The notes beneath the pieces are model-generated. The model did no database searches and was not told where the DNA came from. It saw only the letters and a list, made by a program, of their open reading frames with translations. Positions 1 to 7,713 of a stretch of 10,659 nt of DNA are shown here, piece after piece. The translations under genes were made by a program, and so were the position numbers. The stretch's first letter is position 1, and each line of letters opens with the position of its first letter. This DNA comes from Planctomycetaceae bacterium (GTDB lineage Bacteria; Planctomycetota; Phycisphaerae; Phycisphaerales; SM1A02). Where the stretch lies: the NCBI GenBank assembly GCA_947474205.1, contig CANJIC010000054.1, positions 1 through 10,659 on the forward strand, written 5' to 3'.

Positions 1-494
1 CGTCGAACAGCGGGAGTGGCCAGCGAACGATGTGTGCTGGAAGAAGCGGTTTCGTGTTCTGGTTGACGCGCGAATTGGCTTGGAACACCAAGCGATCCGC
101 TGACATTTCCAACAACTGTTCCAGCGTCCTCGTTGGGATCTGTTTTTGTTTCTATCTTTGAAACAGAAACGGGTGCGGCATTTTGTTTTGCTGGCGCGGA
201 AACGGTTTTTGTTGCGGGGGCAACAGCCGCACCCTTTGCCGCATATCGAACCAAAACGCTTCCAACCAAAATAGTGTCCCCGGCCTTGCCACAAAGTTCA
301 CTAATGACACCAGTCCAAGGACTTGGAACCTCAACAAGAGCTTTGTCGGTTTCCATTTCGACCATGGTTTGAAGTTCTTTCACGGAGTCGCCAACCTGCA
401 CGCGCCACTTAATGAGTTCGGCTTCATGAACACCCTCACCAAGATCTGGAAGAATGAAATGACTTTTGTCGTCAGGTTGTTTTACGCCAGCCAT
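1..494 (-). CDS. bkdB: Lipoyl E2 subunit of a 2-oxoacid dehydrogenase complex (dihydrolipoamide acyltransferase), N-terminal part, cut by the window edge
   Basis: This is the N-terminal part (164 complete codons) of the acyl-carrying core subunit. It accepts the acyl group from E1 on a swinging lipoyl arm and passes it to CoA. The lipoyl domain spans roughly residues 10-85, with the motif EMETDKA; Lys51 is the expected lipoylation site. An Ala/Pro/Thr-rich flexible linker follows (about 86-150). At the window edge the sequence HRSLATPAVR (about 155-164) looks like the start of the peripheral E1/E3-binding domain. The catalytic acyltransferase domain lies outside. The ATG at 494 is preceded by GGAG (plus-strand ctcc 503-506) at 8 nt spacing. 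It lies 71 bp downstream of E1-beta and is probably in the same operon. I read it as branched-chain rather than pyruvate E2 because a leucine-type dehydrogenase is nearby; the N-terminal sequence alone cannot decide this. Confidence 0.88.
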   Translation of the reverse strand, partial: MAGVKQPDDKSHFILPDLGEGVHEAELIKWRVQVGDSVKELQTMVEMETDKALVEVPSPWTGVISELCGKAGDTILVGSVLVRYAAKGAAVAPATKTVSAPAKQNAAPVSVSKIETKTDPNEDAGTVVGNVSGSLGVPSQFARQPEHETASSSTHRSLATPAVR

Positions 495-565
495 GTGAGG
501 TTCTCCAAAAGTGAATGAAGAGTAAATGAATGTGTGGGATGAGTGATTGATATGTCGAACACAAA

Positions 566-1534
566 TTAGTACGCGGCGGTTTCCTCTATTGCGCGCGCAA
601 TTCGATCAGCGTCGGGCATGTAGTCCAGTTCAAGTTTGTAGTAGGGCATGATGGTGTCAAACCCAACCACGCGCTGCACGGGCGATTCCAAATACAAGAA
701 GCAGCGCTCCATAATGCGCGCCGCAATTTCAGCACCAAAGCCGCATGTTTTAGGGGCTTCGTGCACAATGACGCAGCGCCCAGTTTTCTTAACACTGGCT
801 TCGACCGCGTCCATATCAAATGGATACAGAGTGCGCAGATCGATCAATTCAATTGAACGACCACCGCGCTCAATGGCGTGCATGCATTGAACAACACTGG
901 CACCCCAACTAACAATGGTCATTTCATTTCCTTCACACACCACGCGCGCCTTGCCAAGCGGAAGCGTGTATTCATCTTCTGGAACCTCTTCGCGGAAAGC
1001 GCGGTAAATGCGCTTGGGTTCAAAGAACATGACGGGATCTGGATCACGGATTGCGGAGATCAACAAACCCTTGGCGTCATACGGACTGCTGGGCATGACC
1101 ACCTTGAGACCGGGTTGATGAATGTAAATAGTTTCAGGGCTGTCCGAGTGAAGTTCTGGCGCGTGAATTCCACCGCCAACAGGAATGCGAATAGTGAGCG
1201 GCACAGTCATGGCGCCGCGAGTGCGGGTGCGCATGCGCGCGGCGTGGCTGCAAATTTGGTCATACGCTGGTCCAAGAAATCCTTCGAATTGAATTTCTGG
1301 AACTGGACGCAGACCAGCCATGGCAAGACCAATACTTGTTCCAATGATTCCACTTTCCGCAAGCGGTGTGTCGACCACGCGCTTACCACCGAAACGTTTG
1401 TGAAGACCTTCGGTGACGCGGAATACGCCGCCATTGGGCCCAATATCTTCGCCAAGAATAAGCACGCGTTCATCGCGCTCCATTTCTTGAATGAGCGCCA
1501 AATTAATTGCTTGCACCAGTGTGAGGTTTGCCAT
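566..1534 (-). CDS. bkdAB: 2-oxoacid dehydrogenase E1 component, beta subunit (probably branched-chain type)
   Basis: This 322-residue protein has the normal length for an E1-beta subunit. With E1-alpha it forms the thiamine-diphosphate-dependent decarboxylase of the cytoplasmic complex. The N-terminal transketolase-like pyrimidine domain includes LGEDIGPNGGVFRVTEGL (about 27-44) and DTPLAESGIIG (55-65), where Glu60 is the expected cofactor-activating glutamate. ELHSDSPE (127-134) is the conserved active-site His loop. The C-terminal transketolase domain starts around residue 200 and contains the conserved IDLRTLYPFD (231-240). The segment FEPKRIYRAF (171-180) is closer to branched-chain-type E1-beta than to the LEHMKLYR form of Bacillus pyruvate dehydrogenase, from memory of those families. 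The start ATG has AAGGA (plus-strand 1543-1547) at 8 nt; this site overlaps the stop codon of E1-alpha (1547-1549), so the two subunits are likely translationally coupled, as expected for a 1:1 heterotetramer. Confidence 0.93.
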   Translation of the reverse strand: MANLTLVQAINLALIQEMERDERVLILGEDIGPNGGVFRVTEGLHKRFGGKRVVDTPLAESGIIGTSIGLAMAGLRPVPEIQFEGFLGPAYDQICSHAARMRTRTRGAMTVPLTIRIPVGGGIHAPELHSDSPETIYIHQPGLKVVMPSSPYDAKGLLISAIRDPDPVMFFEPKRIYRAFREEVPEDEYTLPLGKARVVCEGNEMTIVSWGASVVQCMHAIERGGRSIELIDLRTLYPFDMDAVEASVKKTGRCVIVHEAPKTCGFGAEIAARIMERCFLYLESPVQRVVGFDTIMPYYKLELDYMPDADRIARAIEETAAY

Positions 1535-1546
1535 GGTGTTGTTCCT

Positions 1547-2680
1547 TTAGTGAGAAGTTTTTGCGGGCAACTCAATGACCGCGCCTTCAATTTGAGATGG
1601 ATCTTGACCAATGCCATGCGTTTGCATGGTGTCACGCTGCAGCGCAAGGTCTGGTGGAATTGTCGCGTACATGTTGTTGAAGAAATCGTCGCGGCTAGGT
1701 GGAGCGATGGATTCCGCGCGCTCAACCGCGGCGGCCACGTCACGCTCCGCGCGCTCAGCAAGGGCGGCTTCCTTGGTGTCATCCCAAAGACCACGCGTGG
1801 TCAAGAATTTACGAATGCGAAGAATTGGATCGCGGGTTTTCCACGCTTCAACTTCGGCTTGATCACGGTAACGGCGCGCGTCGTCGGCGGTGGTGTGATC
1901 GCCTAGGCGATAGGTGACGGCTTCGATAAAGAATGGACGACCCTTTTCGCGCGCAAGTGCGGCGGCTTTGCGCACGCAATACACAACGGCGAAAATATCG
2001 TTGCCATCACATTGAATAGTGTCCATGCCATACGCAACGGCGCGCTGGGCGATGGTTGGCGCGGAGCATTGAATTTTTCCTGGAACACTGATGGCCCAGA
2101 AATTATTTTGGCAGAAGAAAATAACAGGAATGTCTAGGTTTGCCGCAAAATTCATGGCTTCGTGAAAGTCGCCTTCACTGGTGGCGCCATCGCCAAAGAA
2201 AGTGCATGCCAGACGTTTTTCACCGCGATACTTGGCGGCCCACGCCAAACCAGTGGCATGCAACATTTGCGTTCCAATTGGAATGGCAAGCGGCATGCAA
2301 TACAACTCGCGCGGAATGGCGTTGCCGCGTTCATCGCCCATCCAATGCAACAAAATCATTTCCATTGGAAGACCGCGCCAAAATAAGCCGGCATTTTCGC
2401 GGTAACACGGAACCAGCCAATCAGTTTTATCAAGCGCATACGCCGCGCCCATGCTTGTGGCTTCTTGTCCCATGTTTTGCGGAAACGTTCCCATGCGACC
2501 GGAGCGTTGAAGTTTGAACGCCACCTCATCAAGGTGGCGACACACGCACATGTGCTCATACAAACGGACAAGGTCGCCATCTGGAATCAGACCCGCGCCC
2601 AACTTCTCATCAAAGTTGGCGTTCACGTCCAGAATGGAGACGTGGTCAATGGTGGTTGTGAAGGCGCTTTTAATTGGCAT
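1547..2680 (-). CDS. bkdAA: 2-oxoacid dehydrogenase E1 component, alpha subunit (probably branched-chain type)
   Basis: This subunit binds thiamine diphosphate, decarboxylates the 2-oxoacid and, with E1-beta, reductively acylates the E2 lipoyl arm. From the ATG at 2680 the protein has 377 residues, normal for the family. The thiamine-diphosphate motif begins GDGATSEGDF at 163 and ends NN at 192-193. QRSGRMGTFPQNMGQEA (58-74) and YRLGDHTTADDARRYR (257-272) match conserved E1-alpha segments; the latter is the active-site loop that is phosphorylated in mitochondrial homologues. Upstream context supports the branched-chain reading: the leucine-dehydrogenase gene ends 86 bp away. I chose the ATG at 2680 over an in-frame TTG at 2710 because AGGA sits 7 nt before the ATG and the ten extra residues are not family-like. 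Pyruvate dehydrogenase E1-alpha is the alternative. Confidence 0.93.
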   Translation of the reverse strand: MPIKSAFTTTIDHVSILDVNANFDEKLGAGLIPDGDLVRLYEHMCVCRHLDEVAFKLQRSGRMGTFPQNMGQEATSMGAAYALDKTDWLVPCYRENAGLFWRGLPMEMILLHWMGDERGNAIPRELYCMPLAIPIGTQMLHATGLAWAAKYRGEKRLACTFFGDGATSEGDFHEAMNFAANLDIPVIFFCQNNFWAISVPGKIQCSAPTIAQRAVAYGMDTIQCDGNDIFAVVYCVRKAAALAREKGRPFFIEAVTYRLGDHTTADDARRYRDQAEVEAWKTRDPILRIRKFLTTRGLWDDTKEAALAERAERDVAAAVERAESIAPPSRDDFFNNMYATIPPDLALQRDTMQTHGIGQDPSQIEGAVIELPAKTSH

Positions 2681-2687
2681 GGTGATT

Positions 2688-2691
2688 TCCT
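2688..2691 (-). promoter_or_regulatory. Ribosome-binding site that decides the E1-alpha start
   Basis: On the minus strand AGGA stands 7 nt before the ATG at 2680. No comparable site precedes the upstream in-frame TTG at 2710, so the shorter protein is preferred. The rest of the 86-bp gap (2681-2766) is AT-rich but shows no clear promoter or terminator. Confidence 0.6.
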
Positions 2692-2766
2692 GGGACAAAA
2701 AATTATTCAAACAGAGAGAGCGGGCTTTGTATTCAGTTTAAAAGTGTAGCGGATGTGTTTCTTGAT

Positions 2767-3891
2767 TTAGGACGCGCTGCTTGTGACATGCTTTGGATTT
2801 GCGCCCTTGTGCGCGCCGCCGGATTCACGACCCTGTTCAACATGTTGGGCACGACCATGTTCAATGCGACGCTTGGCATACGCCACCGCCGCCTCATGCG
2901 TGCTGTGCGCGCCGTTGCCTTCTTTAAGCACGGATGTAGTTGTGTGCTCAATCTGCTCAATCTTTTGATTGATTTGAGCTTCGGTCATTCCCAAATACAA
3001 ACCCGCCAAACGAATGAGGCCGCCGGCGTTGACCACAAAATCTGGACCATACAAAATGCCGCACTTCTTCAGGCGCGCGCCATCATCAATGGCGTGAAGC
3101 AATTGATTGTTAGCGGTGCCGCACACAATTTCACATTTGAGATTGGTGATGGTGCGGTCATCAAGCACTCCACCAAGCGCGCATGGCGCAAGTATGTCGA
3201 CCTTGGTTGTGAAAATATTTTCGCTGTCACCCACGGCGCTAATGCCAAGTTCTTTCACGGCTTTCTCTAGCGCGACACGGTTCACGTCGCTTGCAATCAC
3301 TTTGGCGCCAGCCTCTTTGCACAACTTGGCCACGCGGTAACCCGTTGCGCCAACACCTTGCACACCAACGGTCATACCGGAAAAATCAACCTTGCGGCCC
3401 AGGTGCTTCAAGCACGCCTTCATGGCGTTAAAGCAACCAGTCGCGGTGAATGGACTTGGGTCGCCACCATGACTCACGGTTTCGCCGCCCATGACATGTT
3501 GCGTTTCTTCGGCCATCCAATCACAAAATTGCGGAGTCACACCAACATCTTCCGCGGCGATGTACGCGCCGTTCATGGTGTCGACAAAGCGACCCATGGC
3601 GCGGCCCTCGGCTTCGGTCGCGGCTTGGCCAGGCTTGATCAAGATCACGCTTTTCGCGCCGCCCATTGCAAGATCGGCGGCGGCGGATTTGTATGTCATG
3701 CCTTCTGAAAGACGAAGCACGTCGCGGATGGCTTCAGCCTCATCGGTGTAGGCCCAGCGGCGAGTTCCACCAAGCGCGTTGCCAAGCACGGTGCTGTGAA
3801 TGGCAATGATGGAACGAAGACCGGTGGTTGGATCGTGGTGAAAGCAAAGTCGTTCGTGTCCATGATCCGCGAGCGTTTCAAAAAGTTTCAT
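2767..3891 (-). CDS. bcd: Leucine/valine dehydrogenase (Glu/Leu/Phe/Val dehydrogenase family)
   Basis: This cytoplasmic enzyme carries out NAD-dependent oxidative deamination of branched-chain amino acids to 2-oxoacids, the reversible entry step to the E1/E2 complex encoded just downstream. The 374-residue protein aligns by eye almost without gaps to Bacillus leucine dehydrogenase. It has the substrate loop TTGLRSIIAIH (22-32), ALGGTRRWAY (39-48), MTYKSAA with Lys68, GGAKSVI with catalytic Lys80, and AAEDVG with Asp115. The Rossmann domain has GVQGVGATG (176-184) and Asp202 at the end of the second strand, which fits NAD rather than NADP. APCALGGVLDD (235-245), GTANNQL (258-264) and the VVNAGG segment (286-291) complete the family signature. 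The last ~30 residues are His-, Gly- and Ala-rich and look like an unstructured tail. The start has GGAAGG (plus 3900-3905) at 8 nt. Leucine, valine and phenylalanine preference cannot be separated from sequence alone. Confidence 0.93.
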   Translation of the reverse strand: MKLFETLADHGHERLCFHHDPTTGLRSIIAIHSTVLGNALGGTRRWAYTDEAEAIRDVLRLSEGMTYKSAAADLAMGGAKSVILIKPGQAATEAEGRAMGRFVDTMNGAYIAAEDVGVTPQFCDWMAEETQHVMGGETVSHGGDPSPFTATGCFNAMKACLKHLGRKVDFSGMTVGVQGVGATGYRVAKLCKEAGAKVIASDVNRVALEKAVKELGISAVGDSENIFTTKVDILAPCALGGVLDDRTITNLKCEIVCGTANNQLLHAIDDGARLKKCGILYGPDFVVNAGGLIRLAGLYLGMTEAQINQKIEQIEHTTTSVLKEGNGAHSTHEAAVAYAKRRIEHGRAQHVEQGRESGGAHKGANPKHVTSSAS

Positions 3892-3942
3892 GTGTGTGAC
3901 CTTCCATATGAATTGAAGAAAGAAAGAACATTCAACACTAAA

Positions 3943-5883
3943 TTATTTACCAACCTTGACGCCTTCAAAAATACTTCCCGAACCAAATTGTGGAATGGGT
4001 GATTGATTGATTTTGTGGCCAGATCCGCGCGCCTTTAAATCCATGGTGCGCTCTGGAATGGCGTACGCAGAATTTGAAAGCAGTTCAGAACGCTTCATGG
4101 CCGCGGCCGCGGCGCGCTTCATGGTGGAATCCGTGTTGTGGTGCAACGAGCGGATTTCAGCCTGAATTTCAAGGTTTGCCATGGCCACCAAATGTTCAAC
4201 CATGGCCATGTCGTGTTCAAGCGCGCTGCCTTCAAGACCGTTGCGTAGAGCGCGGTCAAGTTTGGAAAGCGAGCACACTACGGCGTGAATCCATAGCGCG
4301 CACATGGAAAGGCGGGCTTGCACGGTTTGGTTGGTGATTAATTTTTCCTCGTGTTCTTTGAAAGCCATCTTTACCTGATGGCTGTGTTCGCGAATGTGCA
4401 TCATGGTTGAAAGACCAAACTTTCTTAGTTGCGGATGCAGTGCTTGCGCCTTTGGAAGGCCGCCACGAAGACCAAGAAAGAGTTGTCCACCAATTTGAAC
4501 GGCGCTACTGATGGCCCCGAGAGGATTGGCGCGAATGGAAAGCATCCACTCACCAAGTTGCTTGGAACCGTAGGCGAAAATGAAACTGTGCATGACTTCG
4601 TTGGCGCCTTCAACAATAATGTTGATGCGCGAGTCGCGCCAAATTCGCTCAATGCCATTTTCGGTCATGTAACTTTCACCGCCCATGATTTGCATGGTGT
4701 CGTCCACAATGCGGTAGCCCATTTCGCTGCAGAACACCTTGCACATTGCGGTTTCCAACATGATGTCGTCGTCATGTCGATCAAGGAAACCCGTGGTCAT
4801 GTACAGAATGGCGTCCATGGCATAGAGGCGCGCACCCATGCGCGCGATTTTTTCTTGAATGAGATCAAACTCCGCGATGGGTCGATCAAATTGATAGCGA
4901 TATTTAGCCCATTTACACGCTTGTTCATAGGCGAAGGTGGCGCCGCCCAACATGCCGGCACTGAGCGTGCAGCGGCCATAATTTAAACACGTGAGCGCGA
5001 CGTTCAGGCCGCGTCCTTCTTTGTGAAGAAGATTTTGTTTTGGCACTTTGACATTGGTGAGCTTGATGCGCGCTTGCCATGTTCCGCGAATGCCGCACTT
5101 GGAACGATTGCGGCTGAAAATTTCAACACCCTCCATGTCCGGTGTGCAGATAAGAGCGCTGACCGCGTCCTTTTCTTTTCCGGTCTTGGGGTCCTTCAGT
5201 TTTTGTTTAGCCATGACCGTGAAGAAACCCGCAAGCGCGGCGCTGGTGGCCCATTTCTTTTCGCCATTGATAATGTAAAAATTTCCGCACGGACTCACTT
5301 CACAACGTGTTTCTTGGCCGCCCGCGTCGCAACCAACATTGGGCTCGCTTAGGCAAAATGCGGAAAGAGAATCTTTGGCCATTCTTGTTAAAAAGCGCTT
5401 CTTTTGCTCTTCGTTTCCAAAAAGCATCAGGGCCTTGCAGCCAATACTTTGATGCGCGCTGACAAGCACCGCGGTGCTGCCGCAATAGCGGCCAATGAGT
5501 TCAAGCGAGCGGTTGTAACTGGTGATACCAAATCCGCCGCCGCCATATTCCTTGGGAATGGTCATGCCAAGCGCGCCCAAATCAAACAAGCGCCTTACAA
5601 CCCAATCTGGAATTTCCTGCTTCTGATCAATTTCAATTGCCGGGTGTTCTGTTTTTAAATATTGATCAAGCGCGGCAAGAAGTTGATCGCAACGCGCGGT
5701 TTCATCAGCGGCAAGTTCTGGATATGGAAACGCGACGCTCTCGCGGAAGTTGCCCCAGAAATAATTTTTAACGAGACCCATCTTTTCTGGATCTGGTCCA
5801 AGCATTTCTTGCGCTTGCTCGATTTGTTTGCGGTCTTTTTCAGAAACGTTTTTCAAATCAGTGGCAAGATTGGTGGTGGCCAT
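3943..5883 (-). CDS. Acyl-CoA dehydrogenase with long C-terminal extension
   Basis: This FAD flavoprotein oxidises acyl-CoA to trans-2-enoyl-CoA; in this cluster it most likely acts on branched acyl-CoAs released by the E1/E2 complex. It has 646 residues. The dehydrogenase core runs to about 440: IPKEYGGGGFGI (109-120), LSEPNVGCDAGG (178-189, the flavin/substrate loop), the middle beta domain around INGEKKWATSAA (205-216), and IMGGESYMTENGIERIWRDS (399-418). VEGANEV (424-430) contains Glu425, the probable catalytic base. The remaining ~200 residues form a helical extension not present in ordinary ~380-residue tetrameric enzymes; VLCAD/ACAD9-type dimers have a comparable extension. The ATG at 5883 is preferred over an in-frame TTG at 5955 because AAGGAG lies 6 nt before it. 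The leucine dehydrogenase gene follows after 51 bp. Long-chain fatty acyl-CoA is the alternative substrate. Confidence 0.92.
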   Translation of the reverse strand: MATTNLATDLKNVSEKDRKQIEQAQEMLGPDPEKMGLVKNYFWGNFRESVAFPYPELAADETARCDQLLAALDQYLKTEHPAIEIDQKQEIPDWVVRRLFDLGALGMTIPKEYGGGGFGITSYNRSLELIGRYCGSTAVLVSAHQSIGCKALMLFGNEEQKKRFLTRMAKDSLSAFCLSEPNVGCDAGGQETRCEVSPCGNFYIINGEKKWATSAALAGFFTVMAKQKLKDPKTGKEKDAVSALICTPDMEGVEIFSRNRSKCGIRGTWQARIKLTNVKVPKQNLLHKEGRGLNVALTCLNYGRCTLSAGMLGGATFAYEQACKWAKYRYQFDRPIAEFDLIQEKIARMGARLYAMDAILYMTTGFLDRHDDDIMLETAMCKVFCSEMGYRIVDDTMQIMGGESYMTENGIERIWRDSRINIIVEGANEVMHSFIFAYGSKQLGEWMLSIRANPLGAISSAVQIGGQLFLGLRGGLPKAQALHPQLRKFGLSTMMHIREHSHQVKMAFKEHEEKLITNQTVQARLSMCALWIHAVVCSLSKLDRALRNGLEGSALEHDMAMVEHLVAMANLEIQAEIRSLHHNTDSTMKRAAAAAMKRSELLSNSAYAIPERTMDLKARGSGHKINQSPIPQFGSGSIFEGVKVGK

Positions 5884-6011
5884 AAAGAGCTCCTTGGTGT
5901 GTGTGTTGCGTGGACGTCTATTCAACGCTGACAAGCGAGAAGGATCAACCCCCAAGCGCGCAGAATGTAATAAATTTATAAATATACATACACACGGCGG
6001 GCGCCCCGTAT
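5884..6011 (-). promoter_or_regulatory. 128-bp intergenic region with AT-rich island and possible promoter for the acyl-CoA dehydrogenase gene
   Basis: This gap separates the crotonase pair from the dehydrogenase genes. A run made almost only of A and T with short TATA words (5963-5994) interrupts otherwise GCGC-rich DNA. Reading the minus strand, TTGATC (5943-5948) and TTGAAT (5920-5925) are spaced 17 bp apart, a weak sigma-70-like pair with four of six matches in each half. A strong ribosome-binding site AAGGAG (5890-5895) follows. Just after the crotonase stop there is a 4-bp GC hairpin (5998-6008, loop CGC) without an adjacent T-run. These features would allow a separate transcript for the downstream five genes, but the promoter call is a guess. 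Confidence 0.3.
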
Positions 6012-6893
6012 TTATCGCTTCAAAAACGCATCAAGGCGCGCGCGGGCTTCGGGAGTATGTCGCAACTCAATAAGATGTTTTTGCTCGCACAACACGCCGG
6101 TTTGGAAGCCATGTTGCAAACCCACATGAATGGCGTTCACAACCGCGCGCGCTGCCGCCGTGTTTGGCAGTTGTTTTTCAAGATGCTCAAGCGCCGTGGT
6201 GGTTGCTTGGTGAAATTGTTCGTCCGCCACCGAAAGAGGCGAGCGACGAGTTTGAACTTTTGGATTTGCATGTATCCAGGCGGCCGCGACATCGACGGCT
6301 GATTCACCCGCGCCAATATGTTTTGCATACAGGCCGGCTGGAATATCGCTTGCATCAAATGGCGCGCCAACACATGTGGAAGTGATGGCTTTTGAAATAT
6401 CCATGCGCGCGGCCAACATCATGGTGCCGCCCCAGCCCGGACAAATTCCAAGACCACATTCTGGAAGCCCGACCTTCCAACTTTTTTCACCAGGCGCGGG
6501 GAGCGCGCCAATCAACGCGTCGCAATGCATGGCAAGTTCAAGACCGCCACCAAGCGCGGCCTTGTGAATGATCGCAACACCGGTGAACGCAAGGGCGCTG
6601 ATGCGGCCATACGCCACGCTTCCGGCGCGCAAATACACATCAAGATCCGCGTCGTTGAGCGCGTCAATTTCCGCAAGATCCGCGCCCGCCACAAACACGC
6701 GTTCGCTTGCGCTTTGCAAAATAAGGCCAGAGAGATCTTGTTGAGAAAGTTGGCGCAGGGCCGCGTCGAGTGAATCAATCAACCAACGATCAAGCACAAC
6801 AACACCACCGCGCGGCTTGTTTGGATTTGGAATAAGCGAAAGCACCGCGATGTTGTCGGCGCGAATTTGAATTGGAAGCGGAGAGTCACTCAT
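6012..6893 (-). CDS. Enoyl-CoA hydratase (crotonase family), both catalytic glutamates present
   Basis: This is a crotonase-fold protein of 293 residues, slightly longer than a typical 255-270 residue hydratase. It should add water to trans-2-enoyl-CoA. VFVAGADL (66-73) and KAALGGGLELAMHCD (111-125) form the oxyanion-hole region. Glu119 corresponds to Glu144 of rat mitochondrial hydratase, and Glu145 in GLPECGLGICPGWGGT (142-157) corresponds to Glu164, so it is the only one of the three crotonases here with a complete hydratase active site. The N-terminal GGVVVLDRWLID and the C-terminal helix resemble the hydratase half of FadJ-type multifunctional proteins, but no 3-hydroxyacyl-CoA dehydrogenase domain follows. 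Its ATG comes 3 bp after the stop of the preceding crotonase (TAA-ACC-ATG) with no clear ribosome-binding site, so it is probably translated by coupling. Its exact substrate is unknown. Confidence 0.9.
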   Translation of the reverse strand: MSDSPLPIQIRADNIAVLSLIPNPNKPRGGVVVLDRWLIDSLDAALRQLSQQDLSGLILQSASERVFVAGADLAEIDALNDADLDVYLRAGSVAYGRISALAFTGVAIIHKAALGGGLELAMHCDALIGALPAPGEKSWKVGLPECGLGICPGWGGTMMLAARMDISKAITSTCVGAPFDASDIPAGLYAKHIGAGESAVDVAAAWIHANPKVQTRRSPLSVADEQFHQATTTALEHLEKQLPNTAAARAVVNAIHVGLQHGFQTGVLCEQKHLIELRHTPEARARLDAFLKR

Positions 6894-6896
6894 GGT

Positions 6897-7661
6897 TTAC
6901 TTTTGATGTGTTTCAAAACGAGCGCGCAGACGCTCTTGCGCTTCGTGGCCAGAAATAATTTCGGCGGAAAGATTGGCGGCGTTTTTTAAAATAGGCTCGT
7001 TGATTAAACCATCAAGCTCATGCAACAGGCGCTTTGTGGCGGCGATGGCCTTTGGACCACCCGAAGATAATTTTTGGGCGAACTCATGAGTGGCCGCATC
7101 CAACTGATCCGCGGAAACCAAATGCGTCGCCAAACCAATTCGAACCGCTTCTTTACCATCAACAAGTCCGCCCGCAAGAAGAAGCGTTCGCGCGCGACCC
7201 GCGCCAATTTTAGAAATAAGAAATGGCGCGACAACCGCGGGGCACACACCTAGATCGACTTCTGGGTAGCCCAATTTGGACTGTTCGTGGGTGAACGCAA
7301 AATCACACGCGACCACAAGACCGCACCCACCACCAATTGCGGCGCCCTGAACTTTTGCAATGACCGGAATGGAAAGCTTTCGAAGCGCAAGGCCAACGCG
7401 CGCCAGTCCGTGCAACATGAGACCCATTTTTTGTGCGTCATGTAATACGCCGCGAAGATCCATGCCGGCGCAAAATGATTTTCCGTTGCCTGAAAGAATG
7501 AGAACGCGTGCGGCGGAATCCGCGGCCACCGCGGCCACGGCGCGTTCAAGTTGTTCTATAAGTTCAAAGTTGAGAGCGTTGCGCGCTTCAGGCCGGTTCA
7601 GCGAAATATGCGCAATTCCTGCGGCGTCCGGCGTTGAATTGATTTGGACCAACTCATTCAT
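6897..7661 (-). CDS. Enoyl-CoA hydratase/isomerase family protein, LiuC-like active site
   Basis: This crotonase-fold protein has 254 residues from the ATG at 7661. LNRPEARNALN (21-31), SFCAGMDLRG (62-71) and GAAIGGGCGLVVACDFAF (106-123) are typical. Gly114 stands where hydratases have the first catalytic glutamate, while Glu134 in LGYPEVDLGVCPAVVAPFL (130-148) keeps the second. The GGGxGLV plus PEVxLGxxPAVxxP pattern is what I recall for bacterial methylglutaconyl-CoA hydratases (LiuC/AtuE) of leucine breakdown, which would suit the neighbouring leucine dehydrogenase; this is inference. A GTG further upstream (7760) keeps the frame open, but the extra residues do not look like a crotonase N-terminus and neither start has a convincing ribosome-binding site. 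The gene lies 3 bp before the next crotonase and 147 bp after the previous one, with a tandem repeat in that gap. Confidence 0.88.
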   Translation of the reverse strand: MNELVQINSTPDAAGIAHISLNRPEARNALNFELIEQLERAVAAVAADSAARVLILSGNGKSFCAGMDLRGVLHDAQKMGLMLHGLARVGLALRKLSIPVIAKVQGAAIGGGCGLVVACDFAFTHEQSKLGYPEVDLGVCPAVVAPFLISKIGAGRARTLLLAGGLVDGKEAVRIGLATHLVSADQLDAATHEFAQKLSSGGPKAIAATKRLLHELDGLINEPILKNAANLSAEIISGHEAQERLRARFETHQK

Positions 7662-7713
7662 ATATGAAAGAGTAGCGAAATGAAACAAGAATTGGTTTCC
7701 CGTGCATGAAGCC

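Noticed and set aside
878..1906. Long plus-strand open frame (342 codons) across the E1-beta/E1-alpha junction
   Set aside because: It lies exactly in antisense register with both E1 genes, which happen to share a frame. The frame is open because the genes rarely use TTA, CTA and TCA codons. Its translation has no recognisable domain and the sense genes are certain.
2755..3270. Plus-strand open frame of 171 codons
   Set aside because: It is in antisense register with the leucine dehydrogenase gene and has the same codon-bias explanation; no ribosome-binding site or family resemblance.
4429..4986. Plus-strand open frame of 185 codons inside the acyl-CoA dehydrogenase gene
   Set aside because: Antisense to a clearly real gene, with no recognisable protein features.
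5884..5955. N-terminal extension of the acyl-CoA dehydrogenase from a TTG at 5955
   Set aside because: The ATG at 5883 has a strong AAGGAG site at 6 nt; the extra 24 residues are not family-like.
5998..6008. GC hairpin after the first hydratase stop as a rho-independent terminator
   Set aside because: The stem is only 4 bp and no T-run follows directly in the direction of transcription.
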